Positions 5,987-14,332 of a stretch of 49,579 nt of DNA are shown here, one piece after another. Positions within the stretch are counted from its first letter, which is position 1; each line of letters begins with the position of its first letter. This DNA is from JAXMAR01 sp046350295 (GTDB lineage Bacteria; Planctomycetota; Planctomycetia; Gemmatales; Gemmataceae): positions 1 through 49,579 of the forward strand of contig JAXMAR010000052.1 of NCBI GenBank assembly GCA_046350295.1, in the 5' to 3' direction. The translations under genes were made by a program, and so were the position numbers. A model generated the notes under the pieces. It made no database searches and was not told the DNA's origin. It worked only from the letters and a program-made list of their open reading frames with translations.

Positions 5987-6048
5987 GGCGGTGCGGGCGA
6001 CGCGGCGGCTGGGGGCGCCGGGAGGGCTCCCTGTTGAAGCATTGGCGC

Positions 6049-6215
6049 GGCGCGCTTGGGGCGAGCCGCAGGGCCCCACGCAAGGCCGTGGGCATGGCAC
6101 ACGTGCGGGCGCTAGGGCGAGCCCATGCCCACGCAAGGCCGTGGGCATGGCACACGTGCGCGGGGCGCTTGGGGCGAGCCGCATGCCCACGCAAGGCCGT
6201 GGGCATGGCACACGT
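6049..6215. repeat. Three copies of a 53-56 bp repeat containing a long palindrome
   Basis: Each unit reads GCGCTTGGGGCGAGCC-, then GCATGCCCACG, CAAGGC, CGTGGGCATGGCACACGTGC. In the second unit, CCATGCCCACG and CGTGGGCATGG form an 11-bp stem around CAAGGC. The core equals the 23-bp repeat at 1-111. It immediately follows the integrase gene and looks REP-like. Short overlapping open frames here code only for repeat peptides. Confidence 0.85.
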
Positions 6216-6245
6216 GCATTACTCGATCCGGACGGAAGATACTTA
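6216..6245 (+). repeat. 30-bp exact duplicate of an internal integrase segment
   Basis: The 30 bases match integrase positions 5041-5070 exactly. That segment encodes HYSIRTEDTY, a hallmark of the core-binding domain. Homology stops abruptly at both ends, and the left end joins the third palindromic repeat. This is a fragment of a second integrase copy or a short recombination scar. Confidence 0.85.
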
Positions 6246-6565
6246 TGGCTCGCGTTGAGGCGCTGCACGAAGGGCGCAGGCGGGGAGGGACGGCGGGGGA
6301 CGGTGATGGAACGCCTTCGGCGTAGAGGAGGGGCGGGGCGCGGCGTTTCCCCAGGGTGGCGCTGCGCTTAACCCTGGGCTTTGAGATTCAACGCCTTGCG
6401 GCGTAGGGATCCGGAGGGGGCAGAGATATTCGGGGGGGGTGGGGTGGCATTTTGGCGTGGAGGAGGCTGCGCGGTCTCAAGGCAAAGTGGAGCATGGAGT
6501 TGCGACGGTTGCTGTGCGCCAAATGAGTTGGCGCGGAGGTGGCGGCGGTGGGCGCGGTGTCGTGA
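6246..6565. repeat. Non-coding stretch with three hairpins
   Basis: I see no gene. Three inverted repeats stand out. ACGCC-TTC-GGCGT lies at 6311-6323 and ACGCC-TTGC-GGCGT at 6391-6404. CCCAGGGT is paired with ACCCTGGG at 6350-6378 around a 13-nt loop. These resemble the short dispersed GC-rich hairpins common between planctomycete genes. None has a T-run that would make a typical terminator. Confidence 0.55.
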
Positions 6566-8926
6566 TCACCCGGGTGTCAGCCGCATCACTTCCTTTTCGG
6601 TGGGGGCGCCGTTCAGCGCCAGGTAGTGGCGTTTGTCCTCGCTCCAGGCTTCGATCTGGTCGTCGTAGTGGGGGGAGCCGGGGTGGCCGGAGCTGCCGGC
6701 GATTTCGACGGCGCTGATGCCGGCGTTCGGATCGGCGAGGTCGGCGACCATGCGGAAGCCGGCGCCGAGGGCGGACATGTGCTGGGCGTCGGCCTGGCCG
6801 CTGCAGATGGAGGCGGAGTCGCCGTCGCAGGGGAGGCCGCTGCGGTCGAGGAGGACGCCGAGGTCGCCGCGGCTGGAGAGGAAGTGTTTCTGGAGGAGGT
6901 GGTGGACTTCGCCCCAGGCCCAGCCGTCCATGTCGGGGCCGATGCGTTCGCGGAGCTCGCCGAGGGCGGCGCGGAAGGCTTCGCGGATCGCCTGCTTGCG
7001 GTCGCTATTGAGAAACCAGCCGTGCGGGTCGTCGTGGAGGAGGCGGCCGGCGGGCCCGTAGGCGATGCCGGCGATGAAGTCGGCCTGTGGGGCGGGGAAG
7101 CGTTCGCGGCAGAGGCGCTTGGCCCATTGCGTGAAGAAGACGTTGAAGAGGGCGGCGGCGACCGAGCCGGCCTGGGTGCGGCAGTCCCACTTCTCCAGGT
7201 AGTGCACGGCCTGCTGCACGGCGGGGTCCTTGTCGGAGCGGATGGCGTCGACGAGCGGGGGGACGCCGCTGGTGGCGCGGTGGGAGAGGCAATCGAGCTG
7301 GAACTTCGCGTTGTCTTCCGGGGAGAGGCGGTCCTTGGATCCGATCATCTCGCGGCAGCGGCGGTGGCGGTAGCCGGAGGACCAGCAACCGGCGAGCGGG
7401 TAGGGGAAGTCGGGCGGGGCGACGCGGTTGTTGGCGGTGGCGACGTAGCCGCGGGCGGGGTCGGCGAGGCGCGGCATGTCATCGAAGGGGATGACGCCGG
7501 TCCACTGGTGCCTGGGGTCCCAGCCGGGGCGGAAGCCGCGCTCGGCGACGTCGCGGAGGGGGATGCGGCCGGCGGCGTGGTAGCCGAAATGGCCGTCGCG
7601 ATCGGCGTAGACGAGGCTGAAGGTGGGGACGAGCCAGGGACGGGTGGCGGCGCGGAAGTCGGTGACGTTTTTCGCCCGATTCATGCCGAGCATGGCGGTG
7701 AGCCAGCCGCAGGTTTCGAAGCCGAGCCAGCGGAGGGAGATGGGGCCGAGGCCCTGGGCGGGGGTGGGGAGGAGGTCATCGACGATGGGGCCGTTGCGCG
7801 AGGAGCGGACGGTCTTCTTCACCGGTTCGGCGCCGCGGACGTTGATGGTTTCGAGGCGTTCCCTGGCTTTCTCCCAGCCGTCGATGTAGAGGAAGTGGCC
7901 GGGGTGGGCGGGGTCGATCTTCTCCATGTAGAGGTCGCGCTGGGAGCAGATGTTGTTGGTGATGCCCCAGGCGACGTTTTCGTTGCGGCCGATCATGACG
8001 GCGGGCGTGCCGGCGAGGGCGACGCCGACGACGCGATAAGGGCCGCCGTCGAGGAGGACCTCCTGCCAGATGGAGACGGCGGCGAAGGGGATGTGCGGAT
8101 CGCTGGCGACGATGGGGCGGCCGCTAATGGTGCGGGCGCCGCCGAGGACCCAGTTGTTGCTGCCGGGGCCATCGATGCCGCCGACGGTTTCCGGCTTGGC
8201 GTGGCGCGAGGCCGGATATTCGCCGGGCTGGAGGATGCTCTCCTCGTCCAGTTCGGCCTCGATGAAGGACTTGTAGAGGGCGCCGTCGCCGACGGCGCGT
8301 TTGACCAGCTCGGGGATGCAGATCACCGGAAAGCGGCCGGTGAGATACCAGCGGAACTCGCCGAGGATGGCGAGGCTGTCGGTCGGTTTCCAGGGCTCGG
8401 GGCGATAGTCGAGCAGGTCGAACTCGATGGGGAGGGGATTGGCGCGGTCGTCGAGGAAGGCGTTGACGCCGGCGGTGTAGGCGGAGAGGGCGTCCTTGAC
8501 GTCGCGCGGCAAACTGGTCCACTCGCGCTCGGCGATGCCGGGGAGGTCGATGGTGCGGTAGAGCGTGTCGGATTCGACGGCTTCGGGGCCGAGGATTTCG
8601 GCGAGCCGGCCCAGCGCCTTGCGGCGGCTGAAGTCGAGCTGGAAGAGGCGGTCCTGGGCGGTGGCGTAGCCGAAGGCGAAGAAGAGGTCGCGCTCGTCGC
8701 CGGCGTGGATGTGGGGGATGCCCCAGTCGTCGCGGCCGATGCGCGTCGCGGTGGTGAGTCCGGGGAGGCGGCGTTCGCCGGTCATGGCGGGGAGGCGTTT
8801 TTTCGCCTCGTCCTGCCACCAGGCGTCGAACTGCGGGCGCGACCAGTTGAGCGACTTGCACAGATCGGCGATGCGTTCGCCGCGGCCAAGGCGATGGAGG
8901 ATATCGAGGGAGGAGGGTTGGGACAC
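6566..8926 (-). CDS. Penicillin acylase family (Ntn-hydrolase) protein
   Basis: A protein of 786 residues. The family consists of autoprocessed amidohydrolases that cleave side-chain amides such as those of beta-lactams or acyl-homoserine lactones. The alpha-chain segment DDWGIPHIHAGDERDLFFAFGY (residues about 66-87) is followed by QDRLFQLDFSRR. The catalytic beta-chain N-terminal Ser is Ser256 in GPGSNNWVLGG, with SDPHIPF shortly after. Downstream family features include NENVAWGITN and TANNRV. No signal peptide is seen at the GTG start, and the first 45 residues read like a small helical domain, so it may be cytoplasmic. That is unusual, because most family members are exported. The true substrate cannot be read from sequence. 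It is the last gene of a leftward group. Confidence 0.88.
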   Translation of the reverse strand: MSQPSSLDILHRLGRGERIADLCKSLNWSRPQFDAWWQDEAKKRLPAMTGERRLPGLTTATRIGRDDWGIPHIHAGDERDLFFAFGYATAQDRLFQLDFSRRKALGRLAEILGPEAVESDTLYRTIDLPGIAEREWTSLPRDVKDALSAYTAGVNAFLDDRANPLPIEFDLLDYRPEPWKPTDSLAILGEFRWYLTGRFPVICIPELVKRAVGDGALYKSFIEAELDEESILQPGEYPASRHAKPETVGGIDGPGSNNWVLGGARTISGRPIVASDPHIPFAAVSIWQEVLLDGGPYRVVGVALAGTPAVMIGRNENVAWGITNNICSQRDLYMEKIDPAHPGHFLYIDGWEKARERLETINVRGAEPVKKTVRSSRNGPIVDDLLPTPAQGLGPISLRWLGFETCGWLTAMLGMNRAKNVTDFRAATRPWLVPTFSLVYADRDGHFGYHAAGRIPLRDVAERGFRPGWDPRHQWTGVIPFDDMPRLADPARGYVATANNRVAPPDFPYPLAGCWSSGYRHRRCREMIGSKDRLSPEDNAKFQLDCLSHRATSGVPPLVDAIRSDKDPAVQQAVHYLEKWDCRTQAGSVAAALFNVFFTQWAKRLCRERFPAPQADFIAGIAYGPAGRLLHDDPHGWFLNSDRKQAIREAFRAALGELRERIGPDMDGWAWGEVHHLLQKHFLSSRGDLGVLLDRSGLPCDGDSASICSGQADAQHMSALGAGFRMVADLADPNAGISAVEIAGSSGHPGSPHYDDQIEAWSEDKRHYLALNGAPTEKEVMRLTPG

Positions 8927-8960
8927 GGTCGCCTTTCCGCGGCGGGGCCGCTGTTTTCAT

Positions 8961-9029
8961 TTTGCCGCGGATCGACGCGAATGAACGCGGATCGGAGATC
9001 GTGCGTTTGGCGCTGCTTTCCGCGGCAAA
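8961..9029. repeat. Inverted repeat with 11-bp arms
   Basis: TTTGCCGCGGA at 8961-8971 is the exact complement of TCCGCGGCAAA at 9019-9029. The 47-bp loop includes two CGCGAATGAACGCGGATCGG-like words. It lies in the 180-bp gap upstream of the penicillin-acylase gene. Possible dispersed foldback element. Confidence 0.6.
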
Positions 9030-9105
9030 GGATTCTCTTGGAAATGGTAACAAGCGGGGCGGCAGAGGGACAGGCAAAAGCGCCAGGCGCCAGGCCGCCA
9101 GGCCG

Positions 9106-10668
9106 TCATGCTGTGGCCCCGCTCAAGGGGTCGTGCTCTTCGCGGTCGAACAGGAAGGAGACGCGTGGCACGCGGAAGCAAACGGGCGCCGCGGGGCCGA
9201 CGATGGCCTCGGCGGCGCGGGAGCAGACTTCGCCCTGGAGCGGCTCGACGTCGGCGAGGTCGATGCCGAGATGGATCTCCTGGCGGGTGACGCGGCCATA
9301 CCAGGGTTGCACGGAGAGGGCCCGGTCCTGCGGCACGCAGTAGTCGAGGAAGGCGCGGTAATCGGCGAAGCAGGGGCGCCAGGCGTCCGGGAGCGTCCGC
9401 GCGGCGGGGCGGAGGGTGGCGTCGGCGTCGGGCGCGGTCCCCGCGCCGGGGTCGAGACGCAGATGGTAGGCGCCACCATCGCCCAAGCGGCTGACTTCGC
9501 CCTTCGCGAGGCGGTGCATCGGCATCCCCTCGGCGAAGAGGCGAGCGGCGAGGGCGTGGAGCGTACGGTCGATGGCGTTGGTGAAGAAGTAGATGCCGGC
9601 CTGGCCCGTGCGCGGATCGCGGACGTAGATGCGCCAGTTGCTCTGCACCGGCGAGGGGAGCAGCCGGCGCAGCGGGCCGAGGATGCGCGGGCCGAAATGG
9701 CCATGGTTGTAGGTGAGGAAGGTCAAGAGAGCGTGGCGACGGTCGGGGCCGAGGCGCTGCAGTTCCAGACCGTCGGGCACAAGCGGGGTGAGGCGTGCGG
9801 CGTCGACCAGATAGTTGACGTAGAGGACGTCGGTGATGTCGCTGCGGAACGCGAGAGTCGGCAGCCATTCGCTCAGGCCGCGCAGGAAGCGGCTGTTGGC
9901 GATGGCGCCGAAGCAGCGGGCGATCGGGCCGCTCCGCGGATGCCGCCATGGCGCCCAGCGGCCATGCGGCTGATCCGGGCGGGAAACGCGGAAGACCTGC
10001 TCACCGACGCCGATATTCCAGGCGACCAGGCCGAGGAAGGCGAGAGCGTTGGCGGCGGCGATGACGGCCATCGGAGGCTGGAGGTCTGCGGGTAGAACAA
10101 GGGCGACACCGGCGAAGGCGAAGACCGACCAGGTGAGCACGGAGATCCAGATGAGGCCGCGCGTCCACAGGCCGGCGGCGGCGAAGGTCCAGGTCCAGCA
10201 GAGCGCCATCGTGAGGTAGAGAATAGCGCCCCAGCCGCCGACGATAGGAAAGATGGCGGCCTCGAAGGTGGCGTAGAGTTGCGGACTGCCGGTGGCGTGG
10301 GCTTCGGTCGCGATGTCGACGCCGCGCGTGATCCAGACGGCCTGGCCGACCTGGTCGGGGATGAGGGCGAGGAGGGTGACGAGGAAGCCGGCCCAGGCGG
10401 AAAGGCGTGGGAGCCAGAAAGTACGCAGGATGGCGAGCGAGACGAGCAAGTCGGAGAAGGCGGTGATCTGCCAGGGGAGCCAGCCGAGGCGCCAGAGCCA
10501 GGGGTGGTCGGCGATAAAGGCGGCGCGTTCGGCGGGGGCGCCGTTCCAGCCGCCGGGGAGGCCGCCCATGAGGAGGAGCGGCATCGTGCCCATGGCGAGG
10601 AGATGGATGACGAAGGTGAAGAGGAGGGAGAATTCGAGGAGGGCGGGGCGGGGCGGACGGGCGGACAT
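9106..10668 (-). CDS. Membrane protein fused to a DUF2071 (YqjF-like) domain
   Basis: A protein of 520 residues. Residues 1-215 contain about six hydrophobic segments, for example LLFTFVIHLLAMGTMPLLLM and WAGFLVTLLALIPDQVG. The C-terminal half (from about residue 265) matches DUF2071, an acetoacetate-decarboxylase-like fold: DITDVLYVNYLVDAARLTPL, LLTFLTYNHGHFGP, and AIDRTLHALAARLFAEGMPM. I start at ATG 10668, which has GGGAG 7 bases upstream, rather than at an earlier TTG. The stop of the kinase gene is 20 bases upstream, so the two are probably co-transcribed. The fusion joins a small-molecule-binding soluble domain to a membrane anchor. The function is unknown. Confidence 0.75.
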   Translation of the reverse strand: MSARPPRPALLEFSLLFTFVIHLLAMGTMPLLLMGGLPGGWNGAPAERAAFIADHPWLWRLGWLPWQITAFSDLLVSLAILRTFWLPRLSAWAGFLVTLLALIPDQVGQAVWITRGVDIATEAHATGSPQLYATFEAAIFPIVGGWGAILYLTMALCWTWTFAAAGLWTRGLIWISVLTWSVFAFAGVALVLPADLQPPMAVIAAANALAFLGLVAWNIGVGEQVFRVSRPDQPHGRWAPWRHPRSGPIARCFGAIANSRFLRGLSEWLPTLAFRSDITDVLYVNYLVDAARLTPLVPDGLELQRLGPDRRHALLTFLTYNHGHFGPRILGPLRRLLPSPVQSNWRIYVRDPRTGQAGIYFFTNAIDRTLHALAARLFAEGMPMHRLAKGEVSRLGDGGAYHLRLDPGAGTAPDADATLRPAARTLPDAWRPCFADYRAFLDYCVPQDRALSVQPWYGRVTRQEIHLGIDLADVEPLQGEVCSRAAEAIVGPAAPVCFRVPRVSFLFDREEHDPLSGATA

Positions 10669-10688
10669 GGCGACTCCCGGTTCCCGTC

Positions 10689-12152
10689 TCAATTGTCGCT
10701 CTCGCCGGCCGCGGCGCTCTGGGCGGCGACGGTGGTTTGCTGGATGGCGGCCACGAGTTGCTTGAACTTGATCGGCTGGACGAGGACGGCGGCGGCGGGG
10801 CGGTCGGCGACACGGCGTTTCCAGTCGGCCTGGTCCTCGTTGAGCATGACGATGCCGGCGCAGGGGGTGGAGTAGCGTTCGGCGTCGGCCATGATGCGTT
10901 CGAAGACGAGCAGGCCGTCCTCTCCGGTGGTGCCGGCGTCGACGATGAGGACCTCGAAGGGCTGCTGCTTGAAACGTTCGAGAGCGCGGGCGGGATCGGA
11001 GGCGATGAGGACGCGGAAGCCCTGCTCCTTGAGCTTGTCGCGGAGGATGTCCTTGAGGCGTTCGTCCTTTTCGATGAAGAAGAGAGTTTTCTGGCCACCG
11101 GCGGAGGCCTGGCTGCCCTTGGCTTTGCCCTCGACTTCGCGGCGCACGTCGCGGATCGCATCGAGCGCCTGCGACGGCGTCTGAAAGCGTTCCTGCGGAT
11201 TGAGGCTCATCATGGTTTCGACCAGGCGGATGACGGCGACGGGGGCGTTGACCTCGTCGGGCTTGATGGGGGCCACGCCGGTGAAGCGCTCCTTGGCCAT
11301 GCGGGCGCGTGGATTGCGCGTCATGTCGAGCGGGGAGCGGCCGGTGAGCAACTCGTAGGCGACGCAGCCGAGGAAGAAGATATCGCTGCGGGTATCGCCC
11401 GGGGCGACGTTGGTGGCCTTTTCGAGCCCGGCGTAGTCGACGGTGCGGTCGACGGTCAGGTCGTCCTTGTCGATGAGGATGCGATTGTGGTGCAGGTGAG
11501 CGAGGCCGAAGTCGACGAGCTTGCAGGCGCCGGCGGAGGAGAGCAGGATGTTGGTGAGCTTCATGTCGCGATGGGTGAGGCCGCGCGACAGGGCGTAGTT
11601 GAGGCCGTTGGCGACCTCGTCGAGGATGCGCAGGACCTCCACGCCGTCGAGTTTTTTACGAATGTTGAGGACGTCGCGGAGATTTCCCCCCTCGACGAAC
11701 TCCATGACGATGAAGTACTGCTTGGTGGCGGGGTCGCGGTTGACGGCCAGGATCTCGACGATGTTCGGGTGCTTGAGGGTCATACCCATCTGCCCCTCGC
11801 GCTCGAACAGCTCGATGTTGTGCTTGTCTTCGCTCCATTTGCGGCGGAGGATCTTGACGGCGACGATGCGGCCGGTGTGCGGGTCGTCGGCGCGGTAGAC
11901 GCGGCCGAAGCTGCCGGAGGCGATCTTGTAGAGGATGCGGTAGCCGCCCAGGAAATAGCCGTCTTTTTCGAGCTTGAGGAGCTTGGCGCTTTGCCAGGGG
12001 GTGATGTAGCCGCGCCGCTCCAGCGCGGCCAGGAAAGGGGCGGGCTCGCCGTGGCGCTGGCCGGTTTCGGCAAAACCTTCCTCGACATGGCCGGGCGTCA
12101 ACAGGCCGACACGAACGGCGAGATTGGCGACCGTCTGGGCATCGACAGACAT
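10689..12152 (-). CDS. Ser/Thr protein kinase with C-terminal receiver domain
   Basis: A protein of 487 residues. Residues 1-60 are a helical planctomycete-style leader (GLLTPGHVEEGFAETGQRHG and YITPWQSAKLL). The kinase domain (about 70-330) has a glycine loop IASGSFGRVYRA, VAVKIL (Lys), HRDMKLTN, VDFGL in place of DFG, and RSDIFFLGCVAYELL. After a short linker, residues 355-470 form a response-regulator receiver fold: KTLFFIEKDERL at the N-terminal acidic end, VLIVDAGTTGEDGLLVF with the phospho-acceptor Asp, and the Lys of VQPIKFKQL. It would couple Ser/Thr phosphorylation to a two-component receiver. There is no histidine kinase nearby. No membrane segment is seen. Confidence 0.88.
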   Translation of the reverse strand: MSVDAQTVANLAVRVGLLTPGHVEEGFAETGQRHGEPAPFLAALERRGYITPWQSAKLLKLEKDGYFLGGYRILYKIASGSFGRVYRADDPHTGRIVAVKILRRKWSEDKHNIELFEREGQMGMTLKHPNIVEILAVNRDPATKQYFIVMEFVEGGNLRDVLNIRKKLDGVEVLRILDEVANGLNYALSRGLTHRDMKLTNILLSSAGACKLVDFGLAHLHHNRILIDKDDLTVDRTVDYAGLEKATNVAPGDTRSDIFFLGCVAYELLTGRSPLDMTRNPRARMAKERFTGVAPIKPDEVNAPVAVIRLVETMMSLNPQERFQTPSQALDAIRDVRREVEGKAKGSQASAGGQKTLFFIEKDERLKDILRDKLKEQGFRVLIASDPARALERFKQQPFEVLIVDAGTTGEDGLLVFERIMADAERYSTPCAGIVMLNEDQADWKRRVADRPAAAVLVQPIKFKQLVAAIQQTTVAAQSAAAGESDN

Positions 12153-12206
12153 GGCTGCCCTTGACTCCTCAATGAACCGGGCCGGCGAAACGGCAAGTTT
12201 ATTATT

Positions 12207-13331
12207 TTAACGAATGGCCGGGGGATGCCAAGCGAAACCGCTGCGCTCGCGCCGCGGCGTCCCGGCGTAGAGCTCCTCGTAGCGCCGGATCATGCGTCGC
12301 ACGTCGAAGCGCTCCTCGACGCGGCGCCGCGCGGCGGCCCCGAAACGACGCCCCGTATCCGGATCGCGCCACAGCGCGGCGAGCGCCTCGGCCAGGCGCG
12401 GCGGATCGGCGGCGGGCGCGAGCCAACCCGTTTCCGCCGGGACAACGACCTCGGGATTCCCGCCCACGTCGGTCGCCACCACCGGGAGGCCGCGTGCCAT
12501 CGCCTCGAGGATCGTCAGGGAAATCCCCTCGGTCTGGGACGGCAGGACGAAGAGCCGGGCGCGGGCGAGGAGGGCAGGGATGTCGCGTACTTCACCGAGG
12601 AAGCGGACGCGGTCGGCCAGGCCGAGCTCGGTGTTGAGGCGCGCGAGCTCATCGCGGAGCGGTCCGGCGCCGGCGATCTCGAGATGAAAATCGGGGAGGC
12701 GGGGGCGCAGCAGCGCGGCGGCGCGGAGCAGGTTGGCGATGTCTTTTTCCGGGCTGAGGCGGGCGACGCAGAGGGCGGGGCCTTTTTCGGCGGGCCCGTG
12801 GAAGGGAAAGGCCGCGAGATCGATGCCGTTGTGTAGGACGGCGACGCGGCGGCGCGGCACGCCCTGGGCGAGGACGTAGCGGGCGGCGGCACGAGAGACG
12901 CAGACGAAGCGATCGGTGGCATAGGAGGCGAGGCGGGTGAGGAGGAGCTGGCGCGACGAGATGTGGGGCAGCGGGCCATGATGGTGCGTGTGAAGGAAGC
13001 GCGGGATGCGCGCCAGCCGGGCGGCGGGGGCGGAGTAGAGCAGCGGCTTATCGTCGTGGGTGTGTACGACGTCGAACCGGCCTGCGCTGAAGAAGCGGGC
13101 GAGGCGCAGGACCAGGCCCGGGCGCAACCCTTCGGCTTGCTCCAGGACGGTGACCGGCCAGCCGTGCTCGGCAATGCGCTCGGCGATGGGACCGCGGCCG
13201 GTGAGGGAGAGGAAATGGAGGTCGAAGCGGGTCCGGTCGGCGCCCTTGGCGAACTCGACGAGGAGGCGCTCCTGCCCGCCCATATCGAGGCTGCGCGAGA
13301 CGTGCAGGATGCGGGAGCGGCGGGGAGGCAT
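12207..13331 (-). CDS. GT4-family glycosyltransferase
   Basis: A protein of 374 residues with the GT-B fold. The N-terminal domain has RILHVSRSLDMGGQERLLVE (nucleotide-proximal GG) and VVHTHDDKPLLYS. The C-terminal glycosyltransferase-1 domain has VARLSPEKDIANLLRAA, FLGEVRDIPALLARARLFVL, and the donor-binding E-x7-E motif in SQTEGISLTILEAMARGLPV. It transfers a sugar from a nucleotide donor, probably to an envelope or exopolysaccharide acceptor; the acceptor is unknown. The ATG 13331 was chosen because the open frame upstream crosses the divergent intergenic region. It is divergent from the secreted protein on the + strand (121-bp gap). Confidence 0.88.
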   Translation of the reverse strand: MPPRRSRILHVSRSLDMGGQERLLVEFAKGADRTRFDLHFLSLTGRGPIAERIAEHGWPVTVLEQAEGLRPGLVLRLARFFSAGRFDVVHTHDDKPLLYSAPAARLARIPRFLHTHHHGPLPHISSRQLLLTRLASYATDRFVCVSRAAARYVLAQGVPRRRVAVLHNGIDLAAFPFHGPAEKGPALCVARLSPEKDIANLLRAAALLRPRLPDFHLEIAGAGPLRDELARLNTELGLADRVRFLGEVRDIPALLARARLFVLPSQTEGISLTILEAMARGLPVVATDVGGNPEVVVPAETGWLAPAADPPRLAEALAALWRDPDTGRRFGAAARRRVEERFDVRRMIRRYEELYAGTPRRERSGFAWHPPAIR

Positions 13332-13452
13332 GAGGGGACAGAAGCGCTGCCAGGGGCACGGGTTTCCTGGTATAACATAGCACGCGCCGCACGCGGAGGT
13401 CGTGACCGTTCCGCTTCCGGGCGCGTGGCGCCCGTGTGGGCACGAGGGAGCG

Positions 13453-14325
13453 ATGCGTTTGCGGCTTGCTTGTCTCTGCCTCTTGCCGTTGTTCGCCGGC
13501 CCCGCCGCGGCGCAGCTCAAGCTCCAGTGGCACTTCAAGCCGGGGGAGCAGTTTGTCCTCGAACGGGTGTACCGGCAGAAGCAGGATATCGAGGTCAAGG
13601 ACCGCAGCCTCAAGCACGAGACGACCAACCGCTGGACGCTGCGCTTGACCGTCAAGGAGAAGCATCTGACCCACTGGGACATCCGCGCTACTTTCGAGGA
13701 GGTCGTTTGCAAGGACGGTGGCGCCATCCCCCCAGCCGCCTTCGATGAGAAGCTTGCCGCCCGCCTCAAGGGGCTGTCGCTCGTTTTGCACGTCAATGGG
13801 CAGGGGGAGGTCAAGAAGATCGTCGGTTACGACAACTTTCTCACCAAGCTCTCCGAGGGGAAACGGGACGCGGAGAAGGTTGTTCACGCCCTGTTCTCCG
13901 AGGAGGGACTGCACGCGATCTTCGAGGAGGTCTTCGCCTTCTTGCCGCCGAAGACCGCCAAACGCGGCGAAAGCTGGAAACGGGAGACAGTGGACCCGGT
14001 CCCGCCGTTCGGCTCGTTCAAGACCCAGCTTCGTTACAGCTACGAAGGGGAGCGCGACGGCCTGCACGCCATCGACTTCACGACGCGCACGGTCCTGCAA
14101 AAGTCGAGCGAGAAGAGCGACCTCTTCCGGGTACTGAAGACCGCTCTGACCGGCGAGGAAGGCCGGGGGACCTACCTGTTCGATCCAATCGCGGGCCGGC
14201 TGGTGCGCGGCGAGAGGGCGATGACGCTGCGCGGGGAGTTGACCGTCGAGGCGGCCGGCGTCACGACGACCATGCGGTTCGTGAGTCAGAATGAGTTGAA
14301 GCTGTCCTTGCGGCCTGTCAAATAG
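13453..14325 (+). CDS. Secreted protein of unknown function (DUF6263-like)
   Basis: A protein of 290 residues. A Sec signal peptide (MRLRLACLCLLPLFAGPAAA) precedes QLKLQWHFKPGEQF, and the cleaved part looks beta-rich. The pattern of a leading LxWxFKxGExF segment, then NRWTLRLTVKEK, then a RGTYLFDPIAGRL near the end, is reminiscent of DUF6263 lipid-binding-like proteins. I am not certain of that assignment. ATG 13453 has GAGGGAG just upstream. The kinase gene follows 7 bases downstream, so the two form an operon. Export is the only well-supported feature. Confidence 0.7.
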   Translation: MRLRLACLCLLPLFAGPAAAQLKLQWHFKPGEQFVLERVYRQKQDIEVKDRSLKHETTNRWTLRLTVKEKHLTHWDIRATFEEVVCKDGGAIPPAAFDEKLAARLKGLSLVLHVNGQGEVKKIVGYDNFLTKLSEGKRDAEKVVHALFSEEGLHAIFEEVFAFLPPKTAKRGESWKRETVDPVPPFGSFKTQLRYSYEGERDGLHAIDFTTRTVLQKSSEKSDLFRVLKTALTGEEGRGTYLFDPIAGRLVRGERAMTLRGELTVEAAGVTTTMRFVSQNELKLSLRPVK

Positions 14326-14332
14326 GGGTACG

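Noticed and set aside
6626..9343. 905-residue + strand open frame opposite the penicillin-acylase gene
   Set aside because: Antisense shadow of the Ntn-hydrolase gene; low-complexity composition and no start signal.
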